A DNA stretch of 64,000 nt from Microbispora rosea (GTDB taxonomy: Bacteria; Actinomycetota; Actinomycetes; Streptosporangiales; Streptosporangiaceae). Every line of letters starts with the position of its first letter. Within the stretch, counting starts at the first letter, position 1. The stretch spans positions 203,961-267,960 of the forward strand of contig NZ_FTNI01000009.1 of assembly GCF_900156315.1 (NCBI RefSeq), in the 5' to 3' direction. Below the pieces are notes generated by a model. That model was given only the letters and a program-made list of their open reading frames with translations. It was not told the origin of the DNA and made no database searches. Below are positions 47,182 to 56,000 of the stretch, in pieces. The position numbers and the translations under genes were made by a program.

Positions 47182-48198
47182 CTACCCCGCACCACCGGCC
47201 TTACCCTGGGCCTTCCCGGGCGGCCGCACCCAGGCGGGGGACTCCTCCCCCGGCGCGTACGCGGAGTCGAGGCGCTTGCCCACGACACCGGGCATGCCCT
47301 GCTCGGCCGCCGCCCGCCGCACCGCGTCGGCCTCCCCGGGCCAGGACGGCGCCGTCTGCCAGCGCGGCCCGTTCACCGCGAGGTCCTCCAGCCCCGCGCG
47401 GCGGCGCTCGAACGGCTCGCCGAGCAACGACCGGCCGTCGTCGTAGAGCAGGTCGTAGGCGACGTAGACGGGGGTGCCCGCGAACGTGACGACCTCGCCG
47501 TCCAGCACGACGGCCCTGCTGCCGAACGACTCGGCCAGCGGGCGCAGCCAGCGGTGCTCGCCGGTGACGTCCGCGCCGGCCGCGTCGCGCAGCGCGAGCC
47601 GGCCGCCCTCCACGTAGGCGAGCGCTCGCGTGCCGCCCCACCAGAACTCCCAGGCGTACGCCTCGGGGTCGCGCGGCACGCGGGCGCGGGTCACCGGCGT
47701 CATCGGCGCGAGCGAGGCGGGCGGAGGCTCCCACCGCCCGCTGGGCGGGTCCATCCGGCGGATCATCCAGTTGCGCCCCCGGGTCTGGAACAGCACGTAG
47801 CGGCCCGCGACCCGGGAGCCGCTCAGCACGATCTTGACCTCGCGGTCGCTCCACTTCTCGGTCGCGTAGTGGCCGCGGTCCCAGATCGTCATCGTGCCGC
47901 CGCCGTACTCGCCCTTGGGGATCTCGCCCTCGAACCGGGCGTACTCCATGGGGTGGTCCTCGGTGTGGACGGCGAGGTGGTTGGTCGCGGGGTCGGGCGG
48001 CAGGCCCTTGGGAATCGCCCAGGAGACCAGCACGCCGCCCCGCTCCAGGCGCAGGTCCCAGTGCAGCGACCGGGCGTGGTGCTCCTGGATGACGAACGTG
48101 TCGTCCTCGCCCCGCGGCAGCGGTCCTTCGGTGGGGATCGGCTCGCGGGTACGCGTCGCGTCGCGCTTGGCCCGGTAGGTCTCGAGTTTGTCCGCCAT
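47182..48198 (-). CDS. LigD-type 3'-phosphoesterase fused to a degenerate DNA ligase domain
   Basis: The 338-residue protein begins with a complete phosphoesterase domain (about 30-150): FVIQEHHARSLHWDLRLE, AIPKGLPPDP, HPMEYARFEGEIPKGEYGGG. It continues into the adenylation domain of LigD. There the catalytic KxDG motif is lost: the site reads AWEFWWGGTRALAYV, so the adenylated Lys is Trp186 and the Asp is Gly188. Later motifs (VLDGEVV, DLLYDDGRSLLGEPFERRR, GKRLDSAYAPG) remain. It should trim 3' ends in non-homologous end joining but cannot ligate. The OB-fold of the ligase is absent. ATG at 48198; a longer frame upstream is not family-like. Confidence 0.85.
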   Translation of the reverse strand: MADKLETYRAKRDATRTREPIPTEGPLPRGEDDTFVIQEHHARSLHWDLRLERGGVLVSWAIPKGLPPDPATNHLAVHTEDHPMEYARFEGEIPKGEYGGGTMTIWDRGHYATEKWSDREVKIVLSGSRVAGRYVLFQTRGRNWMIRRMDPPSGRWEPPPASLAPMTPVTRARVPRDPEAYAWEFWWGGTRALAYVEGGRLALRDAAGADVTGEHRWLRPLAESFGSRAVVLDGEVVTFAGTPVYVAYDLLYDDGRSLLGEPFERRRAGLEDLAVNGPRWQTAPSWPGEADAVRRAAAEQGMPGVVGKRLDSAYAPGEESPAWVRPPGKAQGKAGGAG

Positions 48199-48319
48199 CC
48201 CACTCGTCCTACCCACGGCGTGACTCGCCCTGGGTGACAAGCGTGTCACCTTGTAGCGACATGTCCGGTTAAGGACTTCGTGACCACTTGGTAATGGCGA
48301 GTCACTATCGTCACGCAGC

Positions 48320-50089
48320 ATGAGTTCAGCGATCAGGCTGACCGCGGGCGCCGGCGTCGTGGCCCTCGGTCTCCTCCTGCCCGGCACCCCCGCCACAGCG
48401 GCCCCGAGCCACACGGTCAAGATCACCGTCATGGCCAGCTCCGACATCCACGGAAACGCGCTCAACTGGGACTACTACAAGAACGCGGAGTACGACGACA
48501 GCGCGCACAACGACGTGGGCCTGGCGAAGATCTCGACGATGGTGTCGAAGATCAGGGCCGACCGCGGCGCCGACCACACCATGCTGTTCGACTCCGGTGA
48601 CACCCTCCAGGGCACGCCGCTGGACTACTACTACGCGAAGATCGAGCCGATCACCTCGACCGGCGCGATCCACCCCATGGCCAAGGCCATGAACGCCATC
48701 GGGTACGACGCCGTGACGCTGGGCAACCACGAGTTCAACTACGGCCTGCCGCTGCTCGGCGCATGGGTCAAGCAGATGAAGGCGCCGGTCCTCGGCGCCA
48801 ACGCCGTCTCGGCCACGACCGGCCAGCCGGCCTACGAGCCGTACGTCATCAAGACCATGAAGGTCAAGGGCGAGAAGCCGATCAAGGTGGGCGTGCTCGG
48901 CCTCACCAACCCCGGCGTCGCGATCTGGGACAAGGCGAACGTCGACGGCAAACTGAAGTTCCTCGACCTCGTCGCGACCGCCAAGAAGTGGGTGCCGGTC
49001 ATCCGCGACCGCGGCGCCGACGTGGTGCTGGTCACCGCCCACGCGGGCGACGACGGCCTGTCGTCCTACGGCTCCGACCTGCCGGTGGAGAACGCCGCCG
49101 CCATGGTCGCCGAGCAGGTGCCGGGCATCGACGCCGTGCTGTTCGGCCACGCGCACAACGAGGTGCCCCAGCGCTTCGTCACCAACAAGGTCACCGGGCA
49201 GCAGGTGCTGCTGACCGAGCCCAGCAAGTGGGGCCAGCGCCTCAGCGTCGTCGACTTCACGCTCGCCAAGGAGCGCGGGAAGTGGACGGTGACCGGCAAG
49301 TCGTCCACCACGCTCAACACCAACACGGTGGCCGAGGACCCGAAGATTGTCGCGCTGATGAAGGACGCGCACGACAAGACCGTCGGCTACGTCAACAAGG
49401 TCATCGCCCAGTCCACCCAGGAGCTGTCGGCGGCCGAGTCGCCGTACAAGGACACGCCGATCCTCGACTACATCCAGAAGGTCCAGACCGACCTCGTCAG
49501 CAAGGCCCTCGCCGGCACCGCCGACGCCTCGCTGCCCGTGCTGTCGATCGCCGCGCCGTTCAGCCGCACCGCCGTGTTCCCGGCCGGGCCGGTCAGCGTC
49601 CGCGACATGGCCGGGCTGTACGTCTACGACAACACCCTGCTCGGCATCAAGCTCAACGGCACACAGATCAAGGACTTCCTGGAGTATTCGGCGAAGTACT
49701 TCGCCCAGGTCGCCCCGGGCGCGCCGATCGACCTCGCCACGCTCACCAACGCCGGCGGCACGCCCGACTACAACTACGACCAGCTCTCCGGCGTGACGTA
49801 CGACATCGACATCTCCAAGCCGGTCGGCCAGCGCGTCGTCGGCCTGTCCTACCAGGGCAAGCCCGTCACCGCCGACCAGCAGTTCGTCGTGGCCATCAAC
49901 AACTACCGCCAGTCGGGCGGCGGCGGCTTCCCGCACGTCTCGACCGCCCCGGTGGTCTACAACGCCCAGGTGGAGATCCGCCAGGCGCTGATCGAGTACG
50001 CCGCCGCGACCGGCACCATCGACCCGGCCTCGTTCGCCGAGCCGAACTGGAAGCTCGTCCGCGACGGAGTCCCGGTCTTCTCGGAGTGA
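48320..50089 (+). CDS. Secreted 5'-nucleotidase / 2',3'-cyclic phosphodiesterase
   Basis: The 589-residue protein has a signal peptide ending GTPATAAPS. The metallophosphoesterase domain follows with all metal motifs: MASSDIHGN, LFDSGDTLQGTP, TLGNHEFNYG, VTAHAGDDG and FGHAHNEVP. The C-terminal half is the 5'-nucleotidase substrate domain (SIAAPFSRTAVFPAGPVSVRDMAGLYVYDNTL, NNYRQSGGGGFP). It releases phosphate and nucleosides outside the cell. No ribosome binding site precedes the ATG; CACTAT at 48303-48308 could be a -10 element leaving only a few leader bases, so translation may be nearly leaderless. A strong terminator follows. It is divergent from the LigD-type gene. Confidence 0.92.
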   Translation: MSSAIRLTAGAGVVALGLLLPGTPATAAPSHTVKITVMASSDIHGNALNWDYYKNAEYDDSAHNDVGLAKISTMVSKIRADRGADHTMLFDSGDTLQGTPLDYYYAKIEPITSTGAIHPMAKAMNAIGYDAVTLGNHEFNYGLPLLGAWVKQMKAPVLGANAVSATTGQPAYEPYVIKTMKVKGEKPIKVGVLGLTNPGVAIWDKANVDGKLKFLDLVATAKKWVPVIRDRGADVVLVTAHAGDDGLSSYGSDLPVENAAAMVAEQVPGIDAVLFGHAHNEVPQRFVTNKVTGQQVLLTEPSKWGQRLSVVDFTLAKERGKWTVTGKSSTTLNTNTVAEDPKIVALMKDAHDKTVGYVNKVIAQSTQELSAAESPYKDTPILDYIQKVQTDLVSKALAGTADASLPVLSIAAPFSRTAVFPAGPVSVRDMAGLYVYDNTLLGIKLNGTQIKDFLEYSAKYFAQVAPGAPIDLATLTNAGGTPDYNYDQLSGVTYDIDISKPVGQRVVGLSYQGKPVTADQQFVVAINNYRQSGGGGFPHVSTAPVVYNAQVEIRQALIEYAAATGTIDPASFAEPNWKLVRDGVPVFSE

Positions 50090-50108
50090 CCTGCACGGAG
50101 TGACGACT

Positions 50109-50135
50109 GGGGGTGGCCCGTTCCGGGCCACCCCC
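50109..50135 (+). terminator. Hairpin terminator after the 5'-nucleotidase gene
   Basis: GGGGGTGGCCCG (50109-50120) pairs perfectly with CGGGCCACCCCC (50124-50135) around a TTC loop, then TTCTCCGTT follows. It is the clearest intrinsic-type terminator in the window. Confidence 0.85.
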
Positions 50136-50244
50136 TTCTCCGTTGAGCGGTCGTACTCAGGTCGATCCGGGTGATTGCGCTCATGCCCGCGCGCCGGTCC
50201 GGCGGCGACGCTGACGTGTCGGAACGCCGAGAGAAAGAGTGGCC

Positions 50245-50988
50245 GTGAGCAGAAGCGGGATCGTCCTTCTCGCGATCGTCTCCACGATCGCCGGAATCGT
50301 CCTGGTCTACGTGGTGGACGTGCCGCTGCCGGTGGTCGTCTCGCTCGGGTTCGGAGCGCTGTGCCTGCTCTGGCTGACAGTGCTCCTGACCGTGCCGTGG
50401 AACCTGTACTTCCAGGCCCGTTCCCTGATCCACGAGATACGGGTCAGCCGCGAGCGTGGAGTGGAGGTCTCGCCGGAGCGCGAGACGGAGGCCCTCCGCA
50501 TCGCCGTGCGCATGCGCCGGGCGGCCGTCGCCGCCCACCTGCTGTCGGCCGCCCTGCTCGCGGTCGTCACCTACTTCTCCGGTGAGACCGTCGGCTACTA
50601 CTTCGCCGTCTTCTACCTGGTCGCCACCTTCTTCAGGCCCGCCGGAGCCTGGTTCTCGCACCTGCGCAGCCGGATGGCCACCATGCTGGAGGAGGTCCGA
50701 TTTCCGCGTGAGGACGTCGTCACGCTCGCCGGGCGGGTCGAGGCGCTGGAGAGACGGGCCGAGGAGTCCGAGGCCCGCGCCGCCGAACTGGCCGAGCGCC
50801 TCGACGCCCTCACCTCGGAGACCCGCGCCGGGTTCCGCGCGGCCACGGTGCGCGCGGACGACCTCGACCGCCGGCTCGACGCCATGGGCAGGACGTTCGA
50901 GGACTCCCTCAGCCGTCTCACCGACAACCAGGAGGTCCTGTCGGGCATCAAGGCGTTCCTCCGCCTGATCAGATCCGAGACGGCGTAG
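50245..50988 (+). CDS. Membrane protein with C-terminal coiled coil, function unknown
   Basis: The 247-residue protein has two N-terminal membrane segments (SGIVLLAIVSTIAGIVLVYVV, VVVSLGFGALCLLWLTVLL) and two more in the middle (AHLLSAALLAVVTYFSG, GYYFAVFYLVATFF), then a long coiled coil (about 155-235) with repeated LEE, RRA and AERL heptads. The family is unknown to me. GTG at 50245 is chosen, GTG at 50239 is equally possible; AAAGAG precedes them. It lies 141 bp upstream of the three-gene nuclease/ATPase operon on the same strand and could share its context, but an internal promoter is likely. Confidence 0.65.
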   Translation: MSRSGIVLLAIVSTIAGIVLVYVVDVPLPVVVSLGFGALCLLWLTVLLTVPWNLYFQARSLIHEIRVSRERGVEVSPERETEALRIAVRMRRAAVAAHLLSAALLAVVTYFSGETVGYYFAVFYLVATFFRPAGAWFSHLRSRMATMLEEVRFPREDVVTLAGRVEALERRAEESEARAAELAERLDALTSETRAGFRAATVRADDLDRRLDAMGRTFEDSLSRLTDNQEVLSGIKAFLRLIRSETA

Positions 50989-51129
50989 TCCGCGCGCCTC
51001 CCCGCTGCTCGCGGGTGCGGCGGCCGTGTCCGCCGCGGCGGCGGCCCCGGCTCCCAGCAGCGCAAAACCGGAAATTCCCGATTTTGTGGACGGTCCCCTC
51101 AGTGCCCGATACCCTCTGCCGGGTCAAGA

Positions 51130-52287
51130 TTGTCGGATCTTCAACAACAGGGCGGGGACGGCGTGGCGCGCTCGTGGAGGGAGCTACCCACGGGCCGGGT
51201 CGTGTATCTGCACGCGGGACAAGACGTGCACCTGCACGGCGACCCGGACGCCGTCACGCTGGCGGTCGACCCCCTGCCCGACGACGCGCCCGCGCTGGTC
51301 ACCTACGTCCCCCGCCCGGCCCCGACCCCTGCGGACGTGGTCGCCGACGTGCTGCGCGAGCTGGAGTCCGCCGCGCTCGCGATGTTCCCCGCCTGGCTGC
51401 CCGAGGCCGGCGGCATCACCGGAACCGGCGGCGCGGCCGTCGCCGCCGTCCGTGCCCTCGCCCTGCGCACGGGCTCCGGCACAAGGCACTTCGCGCCCTT
51501 CCTCGCCCACCTCGCCGCACGGGCCCTGCACGAGCGGGCCGCCCTGGGCGGGGTCACGCGCGGGGCCGTGGCCGAAGGCCGTACGGCGGGCCGGGCCGGG
51601 ACGTTCCCGCCCGAGATCCGCGCCGCGGGGCTGGCCCGGGTGCTCCGCTCGGGCTACCGGCGGCCGGAGGCCGCGATCCTCGTGCGGGTTCCCTCCGGGC
51701 TCCCGCCCGCCGCCGAGGAGGTGCTGGTCGCGGCCTGCGAATGGCTCGCCCACCACGGCGGGTTCGGCGTCTGGCTCACCGGGCCGCCGCCGCGCTCCGT
51801 CGACCGGATCGAGTCCGTGGCCGCCCCGATCCCCGAGGATGTGGCGACGCTCGTCCGCGAGATCGAGCCGGGCGGCGCCGAGGAGTCTCCGCTGCCGGCG
51901 CTCACCTATCCGCCTCTCGCCGGGCTGCCGCACCCGGGCAGCGCCGCCGAACGGCGGTTGGAGGCGGCACTGTCGCCGTGCGACTGGGCGGCGGGCCGCG
52001 AGTGGAACCAGCTCCACGCCTCAGGGCCGCTCAGCAACCCGATCCGCGTCGACCTGCTCTGGCGTACCGAACGATGCGTGGTCGAAATCGACGGTCCCGA
52101 GCATCTCGGTCCGCTCCGCCGCGCCGCCGACGGACTGCGCGACCAGCGCCTGCGCCGGGACGGCTACGCCGTCCGCCGATTCACCAACGAGCAGGTGCTG
52201 AAACGTGTCAGCACCGTGCTCGCCGAGTTGGAACGCTTCCTCCACCAGTGCCGCAATGGAACGTTCGAAGGGTCACCCCATGCCTGA
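51130..52287 (+). CDS. DUF559-type PD-(D/E)XK nuclease protein
   Basis: The 385-residue protein has an unassigned N-terminal 280 residues, rich in Ala and Pro with no membrane segment, and a C-terminal domain of the DUF559/Vsr-like endonuclease type. In the latter, NPIRVDLLW (Asp308) and CVVEIDGPEH (Glu319, Asp321) are followed by LRDQRLRRDGYAVRRFTNEQVL, the RxNxQ-like hallmark of this nuclease family. It probably cuts or nicks DNA. The start is uncertain: TTG at 51130, or GTG at 51163 behind GGGGA. Its stop overlaps the next gene by 8 bp, so the three genes to 56604 form one operon. Confidence 0.75.
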   Translation: MSDLQQQGGDGVARSWRELPTGRVVYLHAGQDVHLHGDPDAVTLAVDPLPDDAPALVTYVPRPAPTPADVVADVLRELESAALAMFPAWLPEAGGITGTGGAAVAAVRALALRTGSGTRHFAPFLAHLAARALHERAALGGVTRGAVAEGRTAGRAGTFPPEIRAAGLARVLRSGYRRPEAAILVRVPSGLPPAAEEVLVAACEWLAHHGGFGVWLTGPPPRSVDRIESVAAPIPEDVATLVREIEPGGAEESPLPALTYPPLAGLPHPGSAAERRLEAALSPCDWAAGREWNQLHASGPLSNPIRVDLLWRTERCVVEIDGPEHLGPLRRAADGLRDQRLRRDGYAVRRFTNEQVLKRVSTVLAELERFLHQCRNGTFEGSPHA

Positions 52288-53011
52288 CAAACCCCTGTCC
52301 TTCTCCGCGACCTGCGCCCTACTGATCCTGATGGCAGAGGACCGGGAGGTGTCCAATCCCGAGCTCAAGGAGAAGTACGGCGTCACCGTCACGGGCAAGG
52401 AGCGGACCGCCCTCAACGACGGCGGATTCGTCACCAGCCGGAGAACGGGGCGCTCTTTCAGCCACGTGCTGACCGACAAGGGCTGGCACCACGCGTCGGA
52501 GCTCGTCCGGGACGGCATCAGCGCGCCGGGCACCGGCTTCGCCGCGGCTGCGGTCAAGGCCCTCGTCGGCAACCTCCAGCGGCACATCGACCGGAGCGAG
52601 ACCAGCCTCGCCGAGATCTTCGGCCGGGTGGAGGGCCCCGTTTCCGGGGTGCACGAGTCGTCGATGCCAGAGACGACGGAGGAGACGACGGCAGAACCGA
52701 TCGCGCAGCAATCGATCGCGCCGCCGCCGATCGAGAGGGTGCCCGCGTCCGAGGACGTCGAGACCTTGATCCGGAAGGCGTACGCGCAGCTCGCCGACAG
52801 GCCGAACGCCTGGGTCAGCCTGACCCGGCTACGTCCCCTCCTGGGCGACGCCCCCAGGAACGTGGTCGACGCCGCCCTCCGTCACATGATCGGCCTTCCG
52901 GACGTACGTCTCGTGCCCGAGTCCAACCAGAAGATGCTCACCGACGAGGACAGGGGCGCGGCTGTCGTGATCGGGGACCAGGCCAAGCACCTCATCCTGA
53001 TCGGAGCATGA
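52280..53011 (+). CDS. Winged-helix-like adaptor protein
   Basis: The 243-residue protein seems to have two small DNA-binding-like domains. The first (about 5-80) reads SFSATCALLILMAEDREVSNPELKEKY, then LNDGGFVTSRRTGRSFSHVLTDKG, like a MarR/PadR winged helix. The second (about 155-240) reads VETLIRKAYAQLADRPNAWVSLTRLRPLL, VVDAALRHMIGLPDVRLVPE. A Thr/Glu/Pro linker of about 50 residues joins them. It overlaps both neighbours (8 bp upstream, ATGA downstream), so all three products are coupled, probably subunits of one complex. No family name is recognised. Confidence 0.6.
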   Translation: MPDKPLSFSATCALLILMAEDREVSNPELKEKYGVTVTGKERTALNDGGFVTSRRTGRSFSHVLTDKGWHHASELVRDGISAPGTGFAAAAVKALVGNLQRHIDRSETSLAEIFGRVEGPVSGVHESSMPETTEETTAEPIAQQSIAPPPIERVPASEDVETLIRKAYAQLADRPNAWVSLTRLRPLLGDAPRNVVDAALRHMIGLPDVRLVPESNQKMLTDEDRGAAVVIGDQAKHLILIGA

Positions 53012-56000
53012 TGACGAGCGACGAACTCGACGCCCTTCGGACCCTGCGATTCAACTACACGCGGGTCGCCGACGACGTGTGGCGCCCGTTGCCGTTCCAT
53101 GTCGAGGGGATACACCGGAACGCCGCGCAGGTCATCCTGGACGGCCTGCTGGAGGCGGAGGAGAGCGTCGCCGCCAGCCCGATCGGCGTCGCGATACAGG
53201 GCCAGCGGGGAACGGGCAAAACACATCTCCTTGGCTGGGTCCGCCAGAAAGTGCACGAAGAGGACGCCTACTTCTTCCTCGTCAGCCTGCTCGACGCGAA
53301 GGACTTCTGGGAGAGCGTGCTGCTCTCCATGCTCGACAGCCTCTCCCGGCCGATGGCCGGGGACGGCAGTCAACTGAGGGAACTCCTGTGGCGTCTCTGC
53401 GTGCTCGCCGAGGTGCCACAGGCGGCACGCGGCCCGATCATCGGCGACGTCCCCCTGTCCCGTGCCGACCTGGACGCCTTCATCAACGCCCTGCGTCGAT
53501 ACGACCCGCACGTCGGCCGCGATGTGCAGGACACCGCACGGGCCCTCACCCTGCGGGCCTCGCACGACCTGGCCGCGCAGGACATCGGTGACGCCTACCT
53601 CATCTCGGCGCCGCAGAGTGAGCCCGGCGAGCGCGCGGAGTGGGGGTTCCGGACAGTCGGGAAGACACCGCAGGAGATCGTCCACGACCTGTCCATGCTT
53701 CTCGCGCTGACCGGTCCCTCCGTCATCGCCGTAGACCAGGTCGACACGCTGATCGCCCAGTCCGCGACCCGCACCGGGGGCGGATCGGCAGAGGACCCCG
53801 AGCACCGCCGGACGGTCGAACGCGTCGCGGGCGGCCTGATGACCCTTCGCGAGATGACCCGCCGCACGCTGACGGTCCTGTCCTGCCTCCCCCTCACGTG
53901 GACGTTGATCGAAGAACATGCCACGGACACCGTCCAGGACCGCTTCCGGATGACCCTGCCGCTGGGGACGATCCCGGACGCGGAAACGGGCCGTGCGCTG
54001 GTCGCGAAGCGGTTCAGCGCGCAGTACGGCGCGGTGGGGTTCACGCCGCCGTATCCGACGTGGCCGGTGAAGCCGGAGGCGTTCGAGGAGGCGAACCAGT
54101 ACACGCCCCGCCAGTTGCTCATCCGGATCGACCAGCACGTCCGGTCATGCCTGGCGAGCGGGCAGGTCACGGAGTTGGAACGGCTGACCGGCTCCCTACC
54201 GGACAAGGTCGTTCCTATCCAGCCGCGCCCGAAGCCGGAACCCGACTTCGGCGCGCTCGACAGGCGGTTCGCGGAGCTGCGGCAGCGGGCGGACGTGGTG
54301 GAGGCACTGGACCCGATCACCGAGGACGTCGTGATGCCGGGCCTGCTGTCGGCCGGGCTGTCCGCCTGGATCGCCGAGCAGGGCGAGGACGGGCGCCTGT
54401 TCACCCAGGACCCGCCCCCGAGCACGAAGCCGCCCCTGCACGCCCGCCTGCGACGGACGCTGGACGAGGAGACGGAGAACGAGGCCCACTGGTGCTTCCG
54501 CGCCATCTCGGCATCCCATCACACCGCCGCGCTCAACCGGCTGAAGACCGCGTCAACGGCGGCCGGGCTCGACGAGCGGATCCCCGCGCGCAAGCTGTTC
54601 GTGCTCAGGAACCAGAGCTGGGCCAAGGGACCGGCCACCCAGCAGGCCCTGGCCGCCTTCGAGCAGGCGGGCGGCCGAGTGCTCCAGGTCGAAGAGGATG
54701 ACTTGAGGATCTTCTCCGCGCTTCGCACCCTGCTGACGGAAAACTCGCCGGACCTCCGGGCGTGGCTCGTCTCGCGTAAGCCGACGAGCGAAGTGAAGCT
54801 GTTCGCCGAGGCGCTGAGCGACGCGGCCGTTCCCCGCGTGTCCGGCACCGGACTGTCCGCCCGGCCGAGCCGGTCGCAGGACCGCCCCCGGCGCACCGCC
54901 AATCCCGAACGGCGTCTGCTCCGTCTGGAGAGGGTGCCAGGACTCACGACGCTGCCGGTGGCCGACGCGCCGCCGCTGCCCTCCGGTGACACGCCTGCCG
55001 CCGACACATCTGCCGCGGCTTCCGGTACCGCGCAGTCCCCGGCCTTCGACATCGCGGCGTCCCCGGCCTCCGGCGGTGTGCCGGAACCTGTCGGTGCGAG
55101 CGCCGCGGTTTCCGGCGTCACCCTCGGTCCGGCCGTTCCCGATCTGCAGGTCTGGCCGCCGCTGCCCGCCGCCTCGGACCTCGCTGTGGCGTCACCGGCC
55201 GAAGCACCGGCCAATGCACCGGACACGGAGCTACCGGCCGTCGAGGTGGCGGCCGTGGAGACACCGGTCGCGGAGACGCCGGCCGTCGAGACACCGGCCG
55301 TCGAGATACCGGCGGCGGAGGTGGCGGCCGTTCCCCGCCCGCGACGGCCGCTGTCGTCGGACGAGGGCCCTGAGGCTCCCAACCTGACGATCGGGGCGGC
55401 GACATCGGACGGCCGGCCGGTGCGCGTCCAGCTGGAGACCCTGCGCAAGCACATGGCGATCTTCGCCGGCTCGGGCTCCGGCAAGACGGTGCTGATCCGC
55501 CGCCTCGTTGAGGAGTGCGCCCTTCAGGGAGTCTCGGCGATCGTCCTCGACGCGAACAACGACCTCGCGCGGCTCGGCGACCGGTGGCCGGAGCCACCCG
55601 CGGAGTGGGGCGAGGGCGACGCGGCCAGGGCCGACGACTACCTGGCGAACACCGACGTGGTGATCTGGACGCCGCGCAAGGAGTCGGGACGGCCGCTGAG
55701 CTTCCAGCCGCTGCCCGACTTCGGCAGCGTCGCCGACGACCCGGACGAGTTCGGCGAGGCGGTGGACGCCGCCCTCGCCGCGCTCGTGCCCCGGGCGAAG
55801 CTGGAGGCCAAGACGGCCAAGGCGCATCTCGGCCAGGCGGTGCTCCGCGAGGCCGTCGCCCACTACGGACGGCGCGGCGGCACGAGCCTCGCCGGCCTGA
55901 TCGCCCTGCTCGACGACCTGCCGGACGGCGTGAGCACTCTCGAAGGCGCGGCCAGGCTCGCGACCGAGATGGCCCAGCACCTGAGGGCGGAGACGATCAG

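Noticed and set aside
47182..48465. Longer N-terminus of the LigD-type protein (start at 48465)
   Set aside because: The extra 89 residues are not family-like and would overlap the promoter and start of the divergent nucleotidase gene.
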